Assembly: GCF_019635465.1 (NCBI RefSeq)
Contig: NZ_JAHBZK010000020.1
Location: forward strand, 1 to 64,000
DNA: 64,000 nucleotides
Reading direction: 5' to 3'
DNA from: Hydrogenophaga sp.
GTDB lineage: Bacteria > Pseudomonadota > Gammaproteobacteria > Burkholderiales > Burkholderiaceae_C
Within the stretch, counting starts at the first letter, position 1. Each line of letters opens with the position of its first letter. Below, piece by piece: positions 7,370-16,036 of this stretch. A program made the translations under genes and the position numbers. Below the pieces are notes generated by a model. It was given only the letters and a program-made list of their open reading frames with translations. It searched no databases and was not told the origin of the DNA.

Positions 7370-8446
7370 ATGCGTTTCTTGTTCAAGACCAACTACGACC
7401 AGGACATCCGTCTCGCCAAGCATGGCGGCCACGTCTTCTGGTACGGGCTGCTGTGCCTGTTCCTCGCCACGGCGCCCTGGAGCATCGACGAGTACTGGCT
7501 CGCGCAACTCACCTTTGTGCTGATCTACGGCGTCGTCGGCCTGGGGCTGATGCTGCTGGCCGGCTTCACCGGTCTGTTCTCGCTCGGCCACGCGGCCTTC
7601 CTGGGCGTGGGCGCCTACACCCAGGCGGTGATGGTCAACGCTGGCGTACCCTTCCCCATCGCGCTGGCGTGTGCCGGTCTGCTGGCGGCCGCGGTGGGTG
7701 TGGTGGTGGGCCTGCCCGCGCTGCGTGTCAAAGGCATCTACCTGGGCATGGCCACGCTGGCGTTCGGCTTCATCGTCGAAGAGGGCCTGGCGCGCTGGGA
7801 GTCGGTCACCGGCGGCAACAAGGGTTTGCTGGTCAACCCGCCGTCGCTCTTCGGCTTCGAGTTCACCTCCACCGAGAGCTTCTACTTTCTGTGTCTGGTG
7901 GTGGCAGTGCTCAGCACACTGGCCATCGTCAACCTGATGCGCTCGTCCACCGGCCGGGCCTTCGTGGCCATCCGCGACTCGGAGATCTCGGCACAGAGCA
8001 TGGGCATCCACCTTGCGCGCTACAAGACGCTGTCGTTCGCCCTGTCGGCCGCGCTGGCGGGCCTGGGCGGTGCGCTGTACGCACACAAGATCCAGTTCCT
8101 CTCGCCCGAGCAGTTCTCCATCATCCAGTCGATCGACCTGCTGTTGCTGGTCGTCATCGGCGGCCTGGGCTCCATCCACGGCGCCTTCCTCGGCGCGATC
8201 TTCCTGATCGTGATGCCGCAGCTCATCGCGCTGGGCAAGGACTTTCTGCCCGACGCCATCGGGCAGGCGGCCGGCCTGCAAGGCACGGTCTACGGCCTGG
8301 TGCTGATCGCCTTCGTGCTGTTCGAACCCCTGGGCCTGTACGGCCGCTGGCTCAAGGTGCGCACCTACTTCCAGCTGTTCCCCTTCTATCGCAAAGGCAT
8401 GTTCAAGCGGCAGAAGTCGTTCCAGAAATCGGACCGTCTGAAATGA
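7370..8446 (+). CDS. livM: Branched-chain amino acid-type ABC permease LivM
   Basis: 358 aa second permease subunit. The family core is visible: VGLGLMLLAGFTGLFSLGHAAFLGVGAY, GIYLGMATLAF, GRAFVAIRDSEISAQSMGI (the ABC-coupling loop) and VVIGGLGSIHGAFLGAIFL. It starts at the ATG one base after the livH stop and overlaps livG by 4 bp (ATGA), so the permeases and the ATPase are translationally coupled. The basic C-terminal tail (FKRQKSFQKSDRLK) is longer than usual. Confidence 0.92.
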   Translation: MRFLFKTNYDQDIRLAKHGGHVFWYGLLCLFLATAPWSIDEYWLAQLTFVLIYGVVGLGLMLLAGFTGLFSLGHAAFLGVGAYTQAVMVNAGVPFPIALACAGLLAAAVGVVVGLPALRVKGIYLGMATLAFGFIVEEGLARWESVTGGNKGLLVNPPSLFGFEFTSTESFYFLCLVVAVLSTLAIVNLMRSSTGRAFVAIRDSEISAQSMGIHLARYKTLSFALSAALAGLGGALYAHKIQFLSPEQFSIIQSIDLLLLVVIGGLGSIHGAFLGAIFLIVMPQLIALGKDFLPDAIGQAAGLQGTVYGLVLIAFVLFEPLGLYGRWLKVRTYFQLFPFYRKGMFKRQKSFQKSDRLK

Positions 8447-9276
8447 GCGCCATGAACGACGACATCCTGCTGTCCGCCAAGAACCTGAGCGTGCGCTTTG
8501 GCGGCGTGCTCGCGGTCAACGACGTGAGCTTCGACGTGCGCAAGGGCGAGGTGTTCACCCTCATCGGCCCCAACGGTGCGGGCAAGACCACGGTGTTCAA
8601 CCTCATCAGCCGCATCTACACCCCCACCACCGGCACCATCGACTTTGCCGGCCCCAATGGCACGCTGCGCCTGACCGAGCAACCCCCGCACGCCATCGCC
8701 GCGCTGGGCATTGCGCGCACCTTCCAGAACATCGAACTGTTCGAGCACGCCACTGTGCTGCAGAACCTGCTCATCGGGCGCCACACCCACCGGAGAACCG
8801 GCTTGTGGCGCGAGATCTTCTTCACCGGCAAGACGCGTGCGGCCGAGATCGAGGCGCGCGAGCGGGTGGAGCATGTGATCGACCTGCTTGACCTGCAGCA
8901 CCACCGCGAGAGCATGGTGGCCGGCCTGCCTTATGGCGTGCGCAAGGTGGTCGAACTGGCGCGCGCGCTGTGTACCGAGCCCAAGCTGCTGCTGCTGGAC
9001 GAGCCGTCTTCGGGCCTGAACGTCGAAGAGACCGAAGACATGGCGTTCTGGATCACCGACATCAAGAACGAGCTCGGCATCACGGTGCTGATGGTCGAGC
9101 ACGACATGAGCCTGGTCTCCAAGGTGTCCGACCGCGTGCTGGCCATGAGCATGGGCACCGAACTGGCCACCGGTACGCCGGCCGAGGTGCAGGCCGACGC
9201 GGGCGTGATCGAAGCCTACCTGGGCAGCGTGGACGACGTGTCCAGCCTGCGCCGCGAGAACACGAAGGTGTACTGA
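8443..9276 (+). CDS. livG: Liv-type ABC transporter ATP-binding protein LivG
   Basis: 277 aa ATPase with Walker A GPNGAGKTT, Q-loop in IARTFQNIELF, signature-like region in LPYGVRKVVELARAL (degenerate, as often in LivG), Walker B LLLLDEPSSGLN and the H-loop in MVEHDMSLV. It energises the LivHM permease on the cytoplasmic face. The start MSAMNDD overlaps the livM stop (ATGA). Its own stop codon shares a base with the ATG of a 29-codon ORF that runs to livF. Confidence 0.93.
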   Translation: MSAMNDDILLSAKNLSVRFGGVLAVNDVSFDVRKGEVFTLIGPNGAGKTTVFNLISRIYTPTTGTIDFAGPNGTLRLTEQPPHAIAALGIARTFQNIELFEHATVLQNLLIGRHTHRRTGLWREIFFTGKTRAAEIEARERVEHVIDLLDLQHHRESMVAGLPYGVRKVVELARALCTEPKLLLLDEPSSGLNVEETEDMAFWITDIKNELGITVLMVEHDMSLVSKVSDRVLAMSMGTELATGTPAEVQADAGVIEAYLGSVDDVSSLRRENTKVY

Positions 9277-9365
9277 TGAGCAATGCCGGTCCGCCCCAGA
9301 TTGCGAACGCCCCCCTGGGGGGCAGCGCCGTACACGAAGTGACCAGCGTGGGGGTCAACCAATGA
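9276..9365 (+). CDS. 29-aa bridging ORF between livG and livF (doubtful)
   Basis: An ATG overlaps the livG stop (TGATG), and the frame stays open until a TGA that overlaps the livF start (ATGA). The peptide (MSNAGPPQIANAPLGGSAVH and nine more residues) resembles no protein I know. It spans a perfect GCCCCCC-T-GGGGGGC palindrome that recurs in Comamonadaceae intergenic DNA as I recall it. It may be a translational bridge that keeps ribosomes moving into livF, or chance. Confidence 0.25.
   Translation: MSNAGPPQIANAPLGGSAVHEVTSVGVNQ
9309..9323. repeat. GC palindrome between livG and livF
   Basis: Seven-base arms GCCCCCC and GGGGGGC flank a single T, a perfect inverted repeat inside the 85-bp livG-livF gap. 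It could form a hairpin in the polycistronic RNA. There is no T-run after it, so it is not a standard terminator. Confidence 0.5.
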
Positions 9366-10150
9366 CGGTTCCGACCAGCGACGCACCGGTGCTCAAGCTC
9401 TCCAACGTCGAGAGCGCCTACGGGCCCATCAAGGCCATTCGCGGTGTGAGCCTGCAGGTTCGCCGTGGCGAGATCGCCACCGTGCTGGGCTCCAACGGCG
9501 CCGGCAAGACCACCATCCTCAAGACCATCAGCGGCATCATCGACCCGCGCAAGGGCACGGTCGAATTCAAGGGCGAGAACATCACCGCGCAGGACCCGGC
9601 CTTCATCGTGCAGCAGGGCCTGCTGCACGTGCCCGAAGGGCGCGAGGTGTTTCCGCTGCTGAGCGTGCACGACAACCTGCTCATGGGCGCCTACACCCGC
9701 CGCGATCGCGACGGCGTGGCCAACGACATGGCGCTGGTGTACCGCTACTTCCCCATCCTCAAGGAGCGCGCCACGCAGGACGCCGGCCTGCTCTCCGGCG
9801 GTCAGCAGCAGATGCTGGCAATCAGCCGCGCACTCATGGCCAACCCGGATCTGATCCTGCTCGACGAGCCCAGCCTGGGCCTGAGCCCGAAGCTCACCAA
9901 GGAGATCTTCGAGATCGTGGTGCGCATCAACCGCGAGCGCGGAACCACCATCTTGCTGGTGGAGCAGAACGCCAACATGGCACTCAATGCATCCGACTAC
10001 GGCTACGTGCTTGAGAACGGCCGCATCGTGATGGAAGACACCTGTGCCCGCCTGCGCGAGAAGGACGACATCAAGGAGTTCTACCTCGGCATGAAGGAAC
10101 AAGGCGTGCGCGCCGACCGCCGATGGAAGAAAAAGAAGAACTGGAGATGA
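9362..10150 (+). CDS. livF: Liv-type ABC transporter ATP-binding protein LivF
   Basis: 262 aa ATPase with Walker A GSNGAGKTT, signature SGGQQQMLAISRAL, Walker B LILLDEPSLGLSP and H-loop in LLVEQNANMAL. The sequence GLLHVPEGREVFPLLSV is typical of LivF. The C-terminus is unusually long and basic (GVRADRRWKKKKNWR). It lies four bases upstream of the acyl-CoA ligase gene. Confidence 0.93.
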   Translation: MTVPTSDAPVLKLSNVESAYGPIKAIRGVSLQVRRGEIATVLGSNGAGKTTILKTISGIIDPRKGTVEFKGENITAQDPAFIVQQGLLHVPEGREVFPLLSVHDNLLMGAYTRRDRDGVANDMALVYRYFPILKERATQDAGLLSGGQQQMLAISRALMANPDLILLDEPSLGLSPKLTKEIFEIVVRINRERGTTILLVEQNANMALNASDYGYVLENGRIVMEDTCARLREKDDIKEFYLGMKEQGVRADRRWKKKKNWR

Positions 10151-10153
10151 GCG

Positions 10154-12010
10154 ATGAGTGAACTCTGGAACCTCGCCCACATCCAGCCCGAGACACGCAC
10201 CGTGCTCGATGGCGAGACCATTCCCGCGCTGTTCTGGAACGGGGTGGCTGCCCGTGGCGACAAGGTCTGGATGCGCCAGAAGGACTTCGGCATCTGGCGC
10301 AGCTGGACCTGGCAGCAGACCGGCGACGCGGTGCGCGAAATCGCCCACGGCCTGATGGCACTGGGCTTCGAAGCACGCGAGACGGCATCGATCCTGTCCA
10401 ACACCACCATCGAGTGGGTGCTGTGCGACCTGGCGGTGCTCAGCGCCGGCGGCGTGGCCAATGGCATCTACCCGACCGACGCGCCCGAGCAGGTGCAGTT
10501 CCTGTGCGAGGACTCGCGTACCACGGTGCTGTTCGTCGAAGACGAAGAACAGCTCGACAAGGCGCTGGAAGCACGCGCATCGCTGCCCCTGCTGCGCAAG
10601 ATCGTCGTGATCGACATGGAAGGCCTGCGCGAGTTCCGCGACGAGCAGGTGATGAGCCTGGACGCCTTGCGCCAACTGGGTCGCGATCACCTGCGTCAAC
10701 ACCCTGGCCTGGTTGAACAGCGCGTGGCCGCCGTGCAGCCCGACGACCTGGCCATCCTGGTCTACACATCGGGCACCACGGGCAAGCCCAAGGGCGCAAT
10801 GCATTCCCACAAGGGGCTGGTCTATACCGTGCGCGGCTACAACACACTGATCGCGCGCGACGAGAACGACGAATGCATGTGCTTTCTGCCGCTGTGCCAC
10901 ATTGCCGAGCGCATGGGTGGCGAGTACTTCTCGCTCTACACCGGCGCCAAGCTCAACTTCGTCGAGAACCCCGAAACGGTGCCCGAGAACGTGCGCGAGA
11001 TCGCGCCCACCGTGTTCACCGCCGTGCCCCGCGTGTGGGAGAAGTTCTATTCGGGTGTGATGATCACGCTCAAGGAAGCGGGCAAGCTGCAGCAGGCCGC
11101 CTACGCCTGGGCCATCGGCGTGGGGCAGCGCGTGGCCGACCACGTGCTCAAGGGCGAGACCGTTCCCGGTGCGCTGCGCCTGCAGTTCCGCCTGGCGCGC
11201 GTACTGGTGCTCGACAACGTGCGCAAGGTCATCGGCATTCACCGATCCCGCTTCCTGGTCACCGGCGCCGCGCCCATCTCGCCCGATCTGGTGCGTTGGT
11301 ACCTGGCGCTGGGCGTGCCCATGCTCGAGGTCTGGGGCATGACGGAGACCTGCGGTGCATCGACCGGCATTCCGGCGCAACGCATCAAGCCCGGCAGCAT
11401 CGGGCCGGCCGCGCAATACAACGAGGTGAAGCTCGACCCTGCCACCAACGAAATCCTGGTGCGCGGTCCGAACGTCTTCATGGGTTACCTGAACCTGCCC
11501 GAGAAGACCGCCGAGACCATCGACGCCGATGGCTGGCTGCACACGGGTGATGTGGGCACGGTGGATGAGGAAGGGTTTTTCCGAATCACCGACCGCATGA
11601 AAGACATCATCATCACCGCAGGGGGCAAGAACGTCACGCCCAGCGAGATCGAGAACGAACTCAAGTTCTCGCCCTACGTCACCGACGCAGTGGTCATTGG
11701 CGACCAGCGGCCTTACCTCACGGTGATCATCATGATCGACCAGGAGAACGTCGAGAAGTTTGCGCAGGACAGCGACGTGCCCTTCTCCAATTACGCCAGC
11801 CTCACCCGCGCCCCCGAAGTGCAGCAGCTCATCCAGAGCGAAATCGACCGGGTCAACAAGAAATTCGCACGCGTCGAGCAGATCAAGAAGTTCTTCCTGC
11901 TCGACACCCAGCTCACCGCCGAAGACGAAGAACTCACGCCGACGATGAAGCTCAAGCGAAAGCTCGTGCAGAAGAAGTACGCCGAGCAGATCGAAGCGAT
12001 GTACCACTGA
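10154..12010 (+). CDS. AMP-dependent long-chain acyl-CoA ligase (FadD15/FAA1-like)
   Basis: 618 aa member of the ANL superfamily. The P-loop YTSGTTGKPKGAMHSH, the A5 motif WGMTETCG, the adenylate motif GWLHTGDVG and the hinge TDRMKDIIITAGGKNVTPSEIEN are all present. It converts a carboxylic acid to its CoA thioester using ATP. Size and the DNVRKVIGI/FLVTGAAPIS segments place it with the long-chain (bubblegum/FadD15) branch. It lies inside a Liv-type transporter operon, so its substrate is probably the acid that the transporter imports. Confidence 0.9.
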   Translation: MSELWNLAHIQPETRTVLDGETIPALFWNGVAARGDKVWMRQKDFGIWRSWTWQQTGDAVREIAHGLMALGFEARETASILSNTTIEWVLCDLAVLSAGGVANGIYPTDAPEQVQFLCEDSRTTVLFVEDEEQLDKALEARASLPLLRKIVVIDMEGLREFRDEQVMSLDALRQLGRDHLRQHPGLVEQRVAAVQPDDLAILVYTSGTTGKPKGAMHSHKGLVYTVRGYNTLIARDENDECMCFLPLCHIAERMGGEYFSLYTGAKLNFVENPETVPENVREIAPTVFTAVPRVWEKFYSGVMITLKEAGKLQQAAYAWAIGVGQRVADHVLKGETVPGALRLQFRLARVLVLDNVRKVIGIHRSRFLVTGAAPISPDLVRWYLALGVPMLEVWGMTETCGASTGIPAQRIKPGSIGPAAQYNEVKLDPATNEILVRGPNVFMGYLNLPEKTAETIDADGWLHTGDVGTVDEEGFFRITDRMKDIIITAGGKNVTPSEIENELKFSPYVTDAVVIGDQRPYLTVIIMIDQENVEKFAQDSDVPFSNYASLTRAPEVQQLIQSEIDRVNKKFARVEQIKKFFLLDTQLTAEDEELTPTMKLKRKLVQKKYAEQIEAMYH

Positions 12011-12048
12011 CCCCTGCCCCTTCCACCTCACCACAGGAGACACGAGCG

Positions 12049-13224
12049 ATGAAGATGACACTGAGCCTGATTGGCGCGGCCGTCGCGCTGAGCGCCGGCG
12101 CCGCGATGGCGCAATCCCAGGGCGTGAACAAGGACGAACTCGTCCTCGGTTCCATCCAGGACTTGTCGGGCCCGATCGCGGGTTTCGGCAAACAGGTGCG
12201 CCTGGGCATGCTGCTTCGCGTGGACGAGGCCAACGAGCAAGGCGGCGTCAACGGTCGCAAGATCAAACTCATCGTCGAAGACTCCAAGTACGACCCACGC
12301 AACGCCGTGCTGGCCGCGCAGAAGCTGGTCAACCAGGACAAGATCTTCGCCATGATCGGCCACATCGGCACGGCGCAGAACATGGCCGCCATGCCGGTGC
12401 AGTTCCAGAAGAACGTGATCAACTTCTTCCCGGTGACGGCCGCGCGCGAAATGTTCGAGCCCTTCCACAAGCTCAAGTACAGCTTCGCCGCCACCTACTA
12501 CGACCAGATGCGCATTGCCGTGCCCAAACTGGTCAAGGAAAAGGGCGCCAAGAAGGTCTGCACCATGTACCAGGACGACGAGTTCGGTCTGGAAGTCAAG
12601 CGCGGCGCCGAAGAAGGCCTCAAGGGCATTGGCATGAGCATGGCGGTGGAGACCAGCTACAAGCGCGGCGCCACCGACTTCTCGTCGCAGATGCAGAAGC
12701 TCGCCTCCGAGCAGTGCGACATGGTGGTGCTGGGCACCATCATCCGCGAGACCATTGGCGGCATCGCCACCGCGCGGCGGCTGGGCTTCAATCCCACCTT
12801 CATCGGCTCCAGCGCGGCCTACACCGACCTGATTCACAAGCTGGGCGGCCCGGCCATGAACGGCCTGTACGCCACCATGACGGTGCAGCACCCCTACCTC
12901 GATTCCACCTCGCAACCGGTGCGCTTCTGGGCCACCAAGTACCAGACCAAGTTCAACGAGGACCCCACCGTGTTTTCGGTCTATGGCTACAGCGCGATGG
13001 ACGCCTTCATCCGCGCCGCCACCAAGGCCGGCAAGAACCTGACCACCGACGGCTTCATCAAGGCCATGGACACCATGACCATTCCGCCCGACATCTTCGG
13101 CAGCGCCGAGATGACCTTCTCGCCCACCAAGCGCCTGGGCAGCAACGCCACGCGCCTGTCGCAACTGCAGGACAACCGCTGGAAGGTGGTGTCCGAGTAC
13201 ATGAAGATCGACGCTGCGAAGTGA
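12049..13224 (+). CDS. livK: Liv-type periplasmic substrate-binding protein
   Basis: 391 aa with a signal peptide (MKMTLSLIGAAVALSAGAAMAQ) and the type I periplasmic binding fold (Peripla_BP_6): LGSIQDLSGPIAGFGKQVRLG, KIKLIVEDSKYDPRNAV, VFSVYGYSAMDAFI. The ATG follows CAGGAGACACGAGCG. It delivers ligand to LivHM. It is the last gene of the operon, followed by a hairpin terminator. Confidence 0.9.
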   Translation: MKMTLSLIGAAVALSAGAAMAQSQGVNKDELVLGSIQDLSGPIAGFGKQVRLGMLLRVDEANEQGGVNGRKIKLIVEDSKYDPRNAVLAAQKLVNQDKIFAMIGHIGTAQNMAAMPVQFQKNVINFFPVTAAREMFEPFHKLKYSFAATYYDQMRIAVPKLVKEKGAKKVCTMYQDDEFGLEVKRGAEEGLKGIGMSMAVETSYKRGATDFSSQMQKLASEQCDMVVLGTIIRETIGGIATARRLGFNPTFIGSSAAYTDLIHKLGGPAMNGLYATMTVQHPYLDSTSQPVRFWATKYQTKFNEDPTVFSVYGYSAMDAFIRAATKAGKNLTTDGFIKAMDTMTIPPDIFGSAEMTFSPTKRLGSNATRLSQLQDNRWKVVSEYMKIDAAK

Positions 13225-13264
13225 TGTGCACCTGAGCGGGCCGTCCGGCCCGCGCCCGGCGCCC

Positions 13265-13297
13265 AAGCCGCCCCGACCCCGGTCAGGCGGCTTTTTT
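13265..13297 (+). terminator. Rho-independent terminator after livK
   Basis: Stem AAGCCGCC (13265-13272) pairs with GGCGGCTT (13286-13293), followed by a run of T. It lies 40 bp past livK and ends the liv operon facing the convergent histidine kinase gene. Confidence 0.8.
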
Positions 13298-13323
13298 GTT
13301 GGCCGCTCTCGGCCGCAAAGGCC

Positions 13324-14721
13324 TCAGGTTGCCGGCAGCGTCCACCAGAAGGTGGCGCCGCGCCCGGGTTCACCTGCCGCCCCCACCTCGCCACCGTGCT
13401 GTTGCACCGCACGGCGCACCACGGTCAGGCCCAGGCCGGTGCCCGGCACGGCGTGCTCGGCCAGCCGGCTGAAGGGGCGAAACAGTTCGCCCGCGCGATC
13501 CCCGTCGAAGCCCGGCCCGTTGTCGGCCACGCTGAAGCGCCACACCGGGCCCTGCGACTCGGCCTGCACCGTCACCTGCAGCTCGCGCACGGCCTGGCCG
13601 TACTTGAGCGCATTGCCGATAAGGTTGATCAGCACGTGCTCCATGAGGCCGCGATCGGCGGGCAACACCGGCAGCGGCCCGAGCCGCACCAGGCGGTCAG
13701 CTCCCGGGTACTCCTGCGCCAGGCGTGCCACGCACTGCTGGGTCAGCTCGGCAAAGTCCACCGGCGACTTTTGCGCCGGTTGCTGGTCTGCCTGCGCCAG
13801 GCTCAGCAGATCGCCCACCATGCGGCTGGCGCGCAGCGCCTCCTGGCCCATCTTGCGCACCAGCGGCGTGGCCAGCGCAGGCTGCCCTTCCTCGATGGAT
13901 TCGCAGGCCACTTCGGCCAGACCATGGATGTTGCGCAGCGGTCCGCGCAGGTCGTGCGACACCATGCCGGAGAACGAACGCAGGCCCTGGTTGATCTCTT
14001 CGAGCTGACCGGTGCGTGCGCGCACTTGGTTGTCGAGCTGGCCGGCCAGCTGCTGCAGCCGGCCCTCGGCAAGCTCGCGCTCGCGCAGCTCGGCCGCCAG
14101 CTGGCGCGCGTCGCGCTGCAGGATCAGCGTCATGAGCAAAAAGTAGATCACCACGATGGGCATGGGCGTGATCTGCCGAAACGCCAGCGCATCCATGCCG
14201 GCGCGGTGCGCGGCCCACAGCAACGCCGGGTGCAACAGAAAGCTGGCCGCCAGCACCAACTGGCCAAACCAGCGCTCGCGCCGCCACCAGCGCCACACCA
14301 GCCAGCCCGAGGTGGCGATCAGCGCCACGGCCGTGGCCAGCGGCCCACGCAGTGGCTCGCCCGCAAAGCCGATGACCACCAGCGCCGACAGCACGAAGCC
14401 CACTGCCGTGATCAGCAGAAAGCGCAAACCCTGGCGCCGTGCCTTGGGGCTGAGGTAAGTGTGAAGCCCCACCACCAGCGCCGCGAGGCAAGGCATCACC
14501 AGGAACGGGCCCACCTCGCCAGCGGCCGCGCGCACGGCGCCCAGCAGTTCGGCTGCGCGATAGAGCATCTGCAGCAGCCCGAACACCAGGGCCGAGCCCG
14601 CCATCCAGCGCACATAGGGCCAGGACCCGCGGTGGGCATAGAGCAGGAAGATGGCCCCCAGCAAGGCCACCGACATGCCCGTCATTACCCGCAAATCACC
14701 GAAAACGTTGATCCAGCCCAT
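13324..14721 (-). CDS. Membrane-bound sensor histidine kinase (orphan)
   Basis: About 465 aa. Several hydrophobic segments make up the first half (VALLGAIFLLYAH, FLLITAVGFVLSALVVIGF, VVIYFLLMTLIL), followed by a coiled linker, a HisKA domain with H-box MVSHDLRGPLRN, and a HATPase_c domain with N-box (LINLIGNALKYGQ), G1 (SVADNGPGFDGD) and G2 (GTGLGLTVV). It should autophosphorylate on the H-box histidine in response to an unknown signal. No response regulator gene is adjacent. The start ATG at 14721 (MGWINVFGD) is the most plausible, but upstream starts are possible. Confidence 0.82.
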   Translation of the reverse strand: MGWINVFGDLRVMTGMSVALLGAIFLLYAHRGSWPYVRWMAGSALVFGLLQMLYRAAELLGAVRAAAGEVGPFLVMPCLAALVVGLHTYLSPKARRQGLRFLLITAVGFVLSALVVIGFAGEPLRGPLATAVALIATSGWLVWRWWRRERWFGQLVLAASFLLHPALLWAAHRAGMDALAFRQITPMPIVVIYFLLMTLILQRDARQLAAELRERELAEGRLQQLAGQLDNQVRARTGQLEEINQGLRSFSGMVSHDLRGPLRNIHGLAEVACESIEEGQPALATPLVRKMGQEALRASRMVGDLLSLAQADQQPAQKSPVDFAELTQQCVARLAQEYPGADRLVRLGPLPVLPADRGLMEHVLINLIGNALKYGQAVRELQVTVQAESQGPVWRFSVADNGPGFDGDRAGELFRPFSRLAEHAVPGTGLGLTVVRRAVQQHGGEVGAAGEPGRGATFWWTLPAT

Positions 14722-14943
14722 CCGCACCCCGTGCCGCAACAGCGCGCAGTGTCGCCCATGCCAACAGGGGTGCAATAGGGATGGCGCCGCTTGACGCACC
14801 CAGGGGACCGTGTACTGCCAAAAAGCGCACAGCCGCTCACTTGCCTTTGGTCGCCCTTGGGCACCGTTTACACACGGTCACGCTCAACGCGGGAGACGCC
14901 GGAAACAATGATGGACCGACACACGCCCCTCCGAGGAGACACC

Positions 14944-15513
14944 ATGCCCGCCCCCACCTTGCGCCATCTGCTGCCCCTGGTCATCGCCCTGAGTTGCCTG
15001 GGCAGCTTGTCTTATGCCGACGACAACACCAGCGCACCCCGTGGGCAGGATTTCGCCGGCCTGATCGCGGCCGAAAGCCTGAGCAAATCGGGCATCACCG
15101 ATCCCACCCCCGATCAACTGGCCGACGAAACCGACAAAGTGCAGTCCATGCGCGACGACGGCATGGGCTGGGGCGCCATCGCCAACAGCCTGGGCATCCG
15201 CCTGGGCGCGGTGGTCAGCGCCGCCAACAAGGCCAAGGCCGCGAAGAACAAAGTGGGCGACGATGCCACCACCGAATCGCGGACCAGGACGGCCAGCAAG
15301 ACCAGCGCAAAGACCACCGCCAAGTCCAAAGACAAGTCCACCACCTCGCCCACCGCCAAAGCACAAAGCAAGGCGTCGGGTTTTGCCGCCACCAGCACCG
15401 GCGCTGCGGGTGGCGCCGGCAAAGGCAATTCGGGTGGCAAAGGCGGCGGCAAGGGTGGAGGCAACGGCGGTGGCAATGGGGGAGGCAACGGCGGCGGTGG
15501 CGGCAAGCGCTGA
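14944..15513 (+). CDS. Secreted low-complexity protein with Gly-rich tail
   Basis: 189 aa. The ATG at 14944 follows GAGGAGACACC and begins a signal peptide (LRHLLPLVIALSCLGSLSYAD). Residues 30-100 form a predicted helical part (QSMRDDGMGWGAIANSLGIRLGAVVSAANK) that resembles short exported proteins of betaproteobacteria. A Lys/Thr/Ser-rich linker and a GGGNGGGNGG-type tail follow. No catalytic motif is seen. The function is unknown; the tail may be a flexible spacer. Confidence 0.65.
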   Translation: MPAPTLRHLLPLVIALSCLGSLSYADDNTSAPRGQDFAGLIAAESLSKSGITDPTPDQLADETDKVQSMRDDGMGWGAIANSLGIRLGAVVSAANKAKAAKNKVGDDATTESRTRTASKTSAKTTAKSKDKSTTSPTAKAQSKASGFAATSTGAAGGAGKGNSGGKGGGKGGGNGGGNGGGNGGGGGKR

Positions 15514-15544
15514 ACGCTCGGTCGATCCAACCCCGTTTTGACCC

Positions 15545-15577
15545 AAGGCCGCCCGGCATCGCCGGCGGCCTTTGTCT
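15545..15577 (+). terminator. Hairpin terminator after the Gly-rich gene
   Basis: AAGGCCGCC (15545-15553) pairs with GGCGGCCTT (15564-15572), followed by TGTCTTT. It lies 31 bp after the stop of the Gly-rich gene. Confidence 0.65.
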
Positions 15578-15610
15578 TTAAGCGCAGGCATGCGCTTGCA
15601 CAATGGGCCC

Positions 15611-16036
15611 ATGCACCCCGACACCGCTCAACTGTTGGCCGACGGCTTGCTCACGCTGCACGTGGCCGTGGTGGTGTCCGTGGTTGGCTTGCTGCCACTG
15701 GTGCTGATCGGCGGCGTTCGTGGCTGGCGCTGGGTGCAGCACCGCGGCCTGCGCCTCACCCACCTGGTTTTGATCGTGTTCATCGCCGTACAAAGCTGGC
15801 TCGGCCAGCTCTGCCCGCTGACCGTTTGGGAGCAACAGCTGCGCGAACGCGCCGGCCAGGCGGGCTACACCGACAGCTTCATTGAACACTGGCTGTCGCG
15901 CTTGCTGTACTGGCAGGCACCATGGTGGGTGTTCGTTGCGGCCTACACCGCTTTTGCGATGCTGGTGGTGCTGACCTGGTGGTGGGTACGGCCCACCGCA
16001 GCCCCACGGCCACCAACCGAAAGGACCTCGCGTTGA
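15611..16036 (+). CDS. DUF2784 inner-membrane protein
   Basis: 141 aa with four predicted membrane segments. LLADGLLTLHVAVVVSVVGL, LTHLVLIVFIAVQSWLGQLCPLTVWE and GYTDSFIEHWLSRLLYW are characteristic of the DUF2784 family, whose function is unknown. The stop overlaps the TTG start of the following thioesterase gene (TTGA), so the two are co-transcribed. Confidence 0.8.
   Translation: MHPDTAQLLADGLLTLHVAVVVSVVGLLPLVLIGGVRGWRWVQHRGLRLTHLVLIVFIAVQSWLGQLCPLTVWEQQLRERAGQAGYTDSFIEHWLSRLLYWQAPWWVFVAAYTAFAMLVVLTWWWVRPTAAPRPPTERTSR

Noticed and set aside
9080-12061. A 993-codon open frame on the minus strand across livF and the CoA ligase
   Set aside because: It is antisense to genes with clear ATPase and ANL motifs, is His/Gln/Leu-rich in the way of high-GC frame shadows, and has no recognisable domain.
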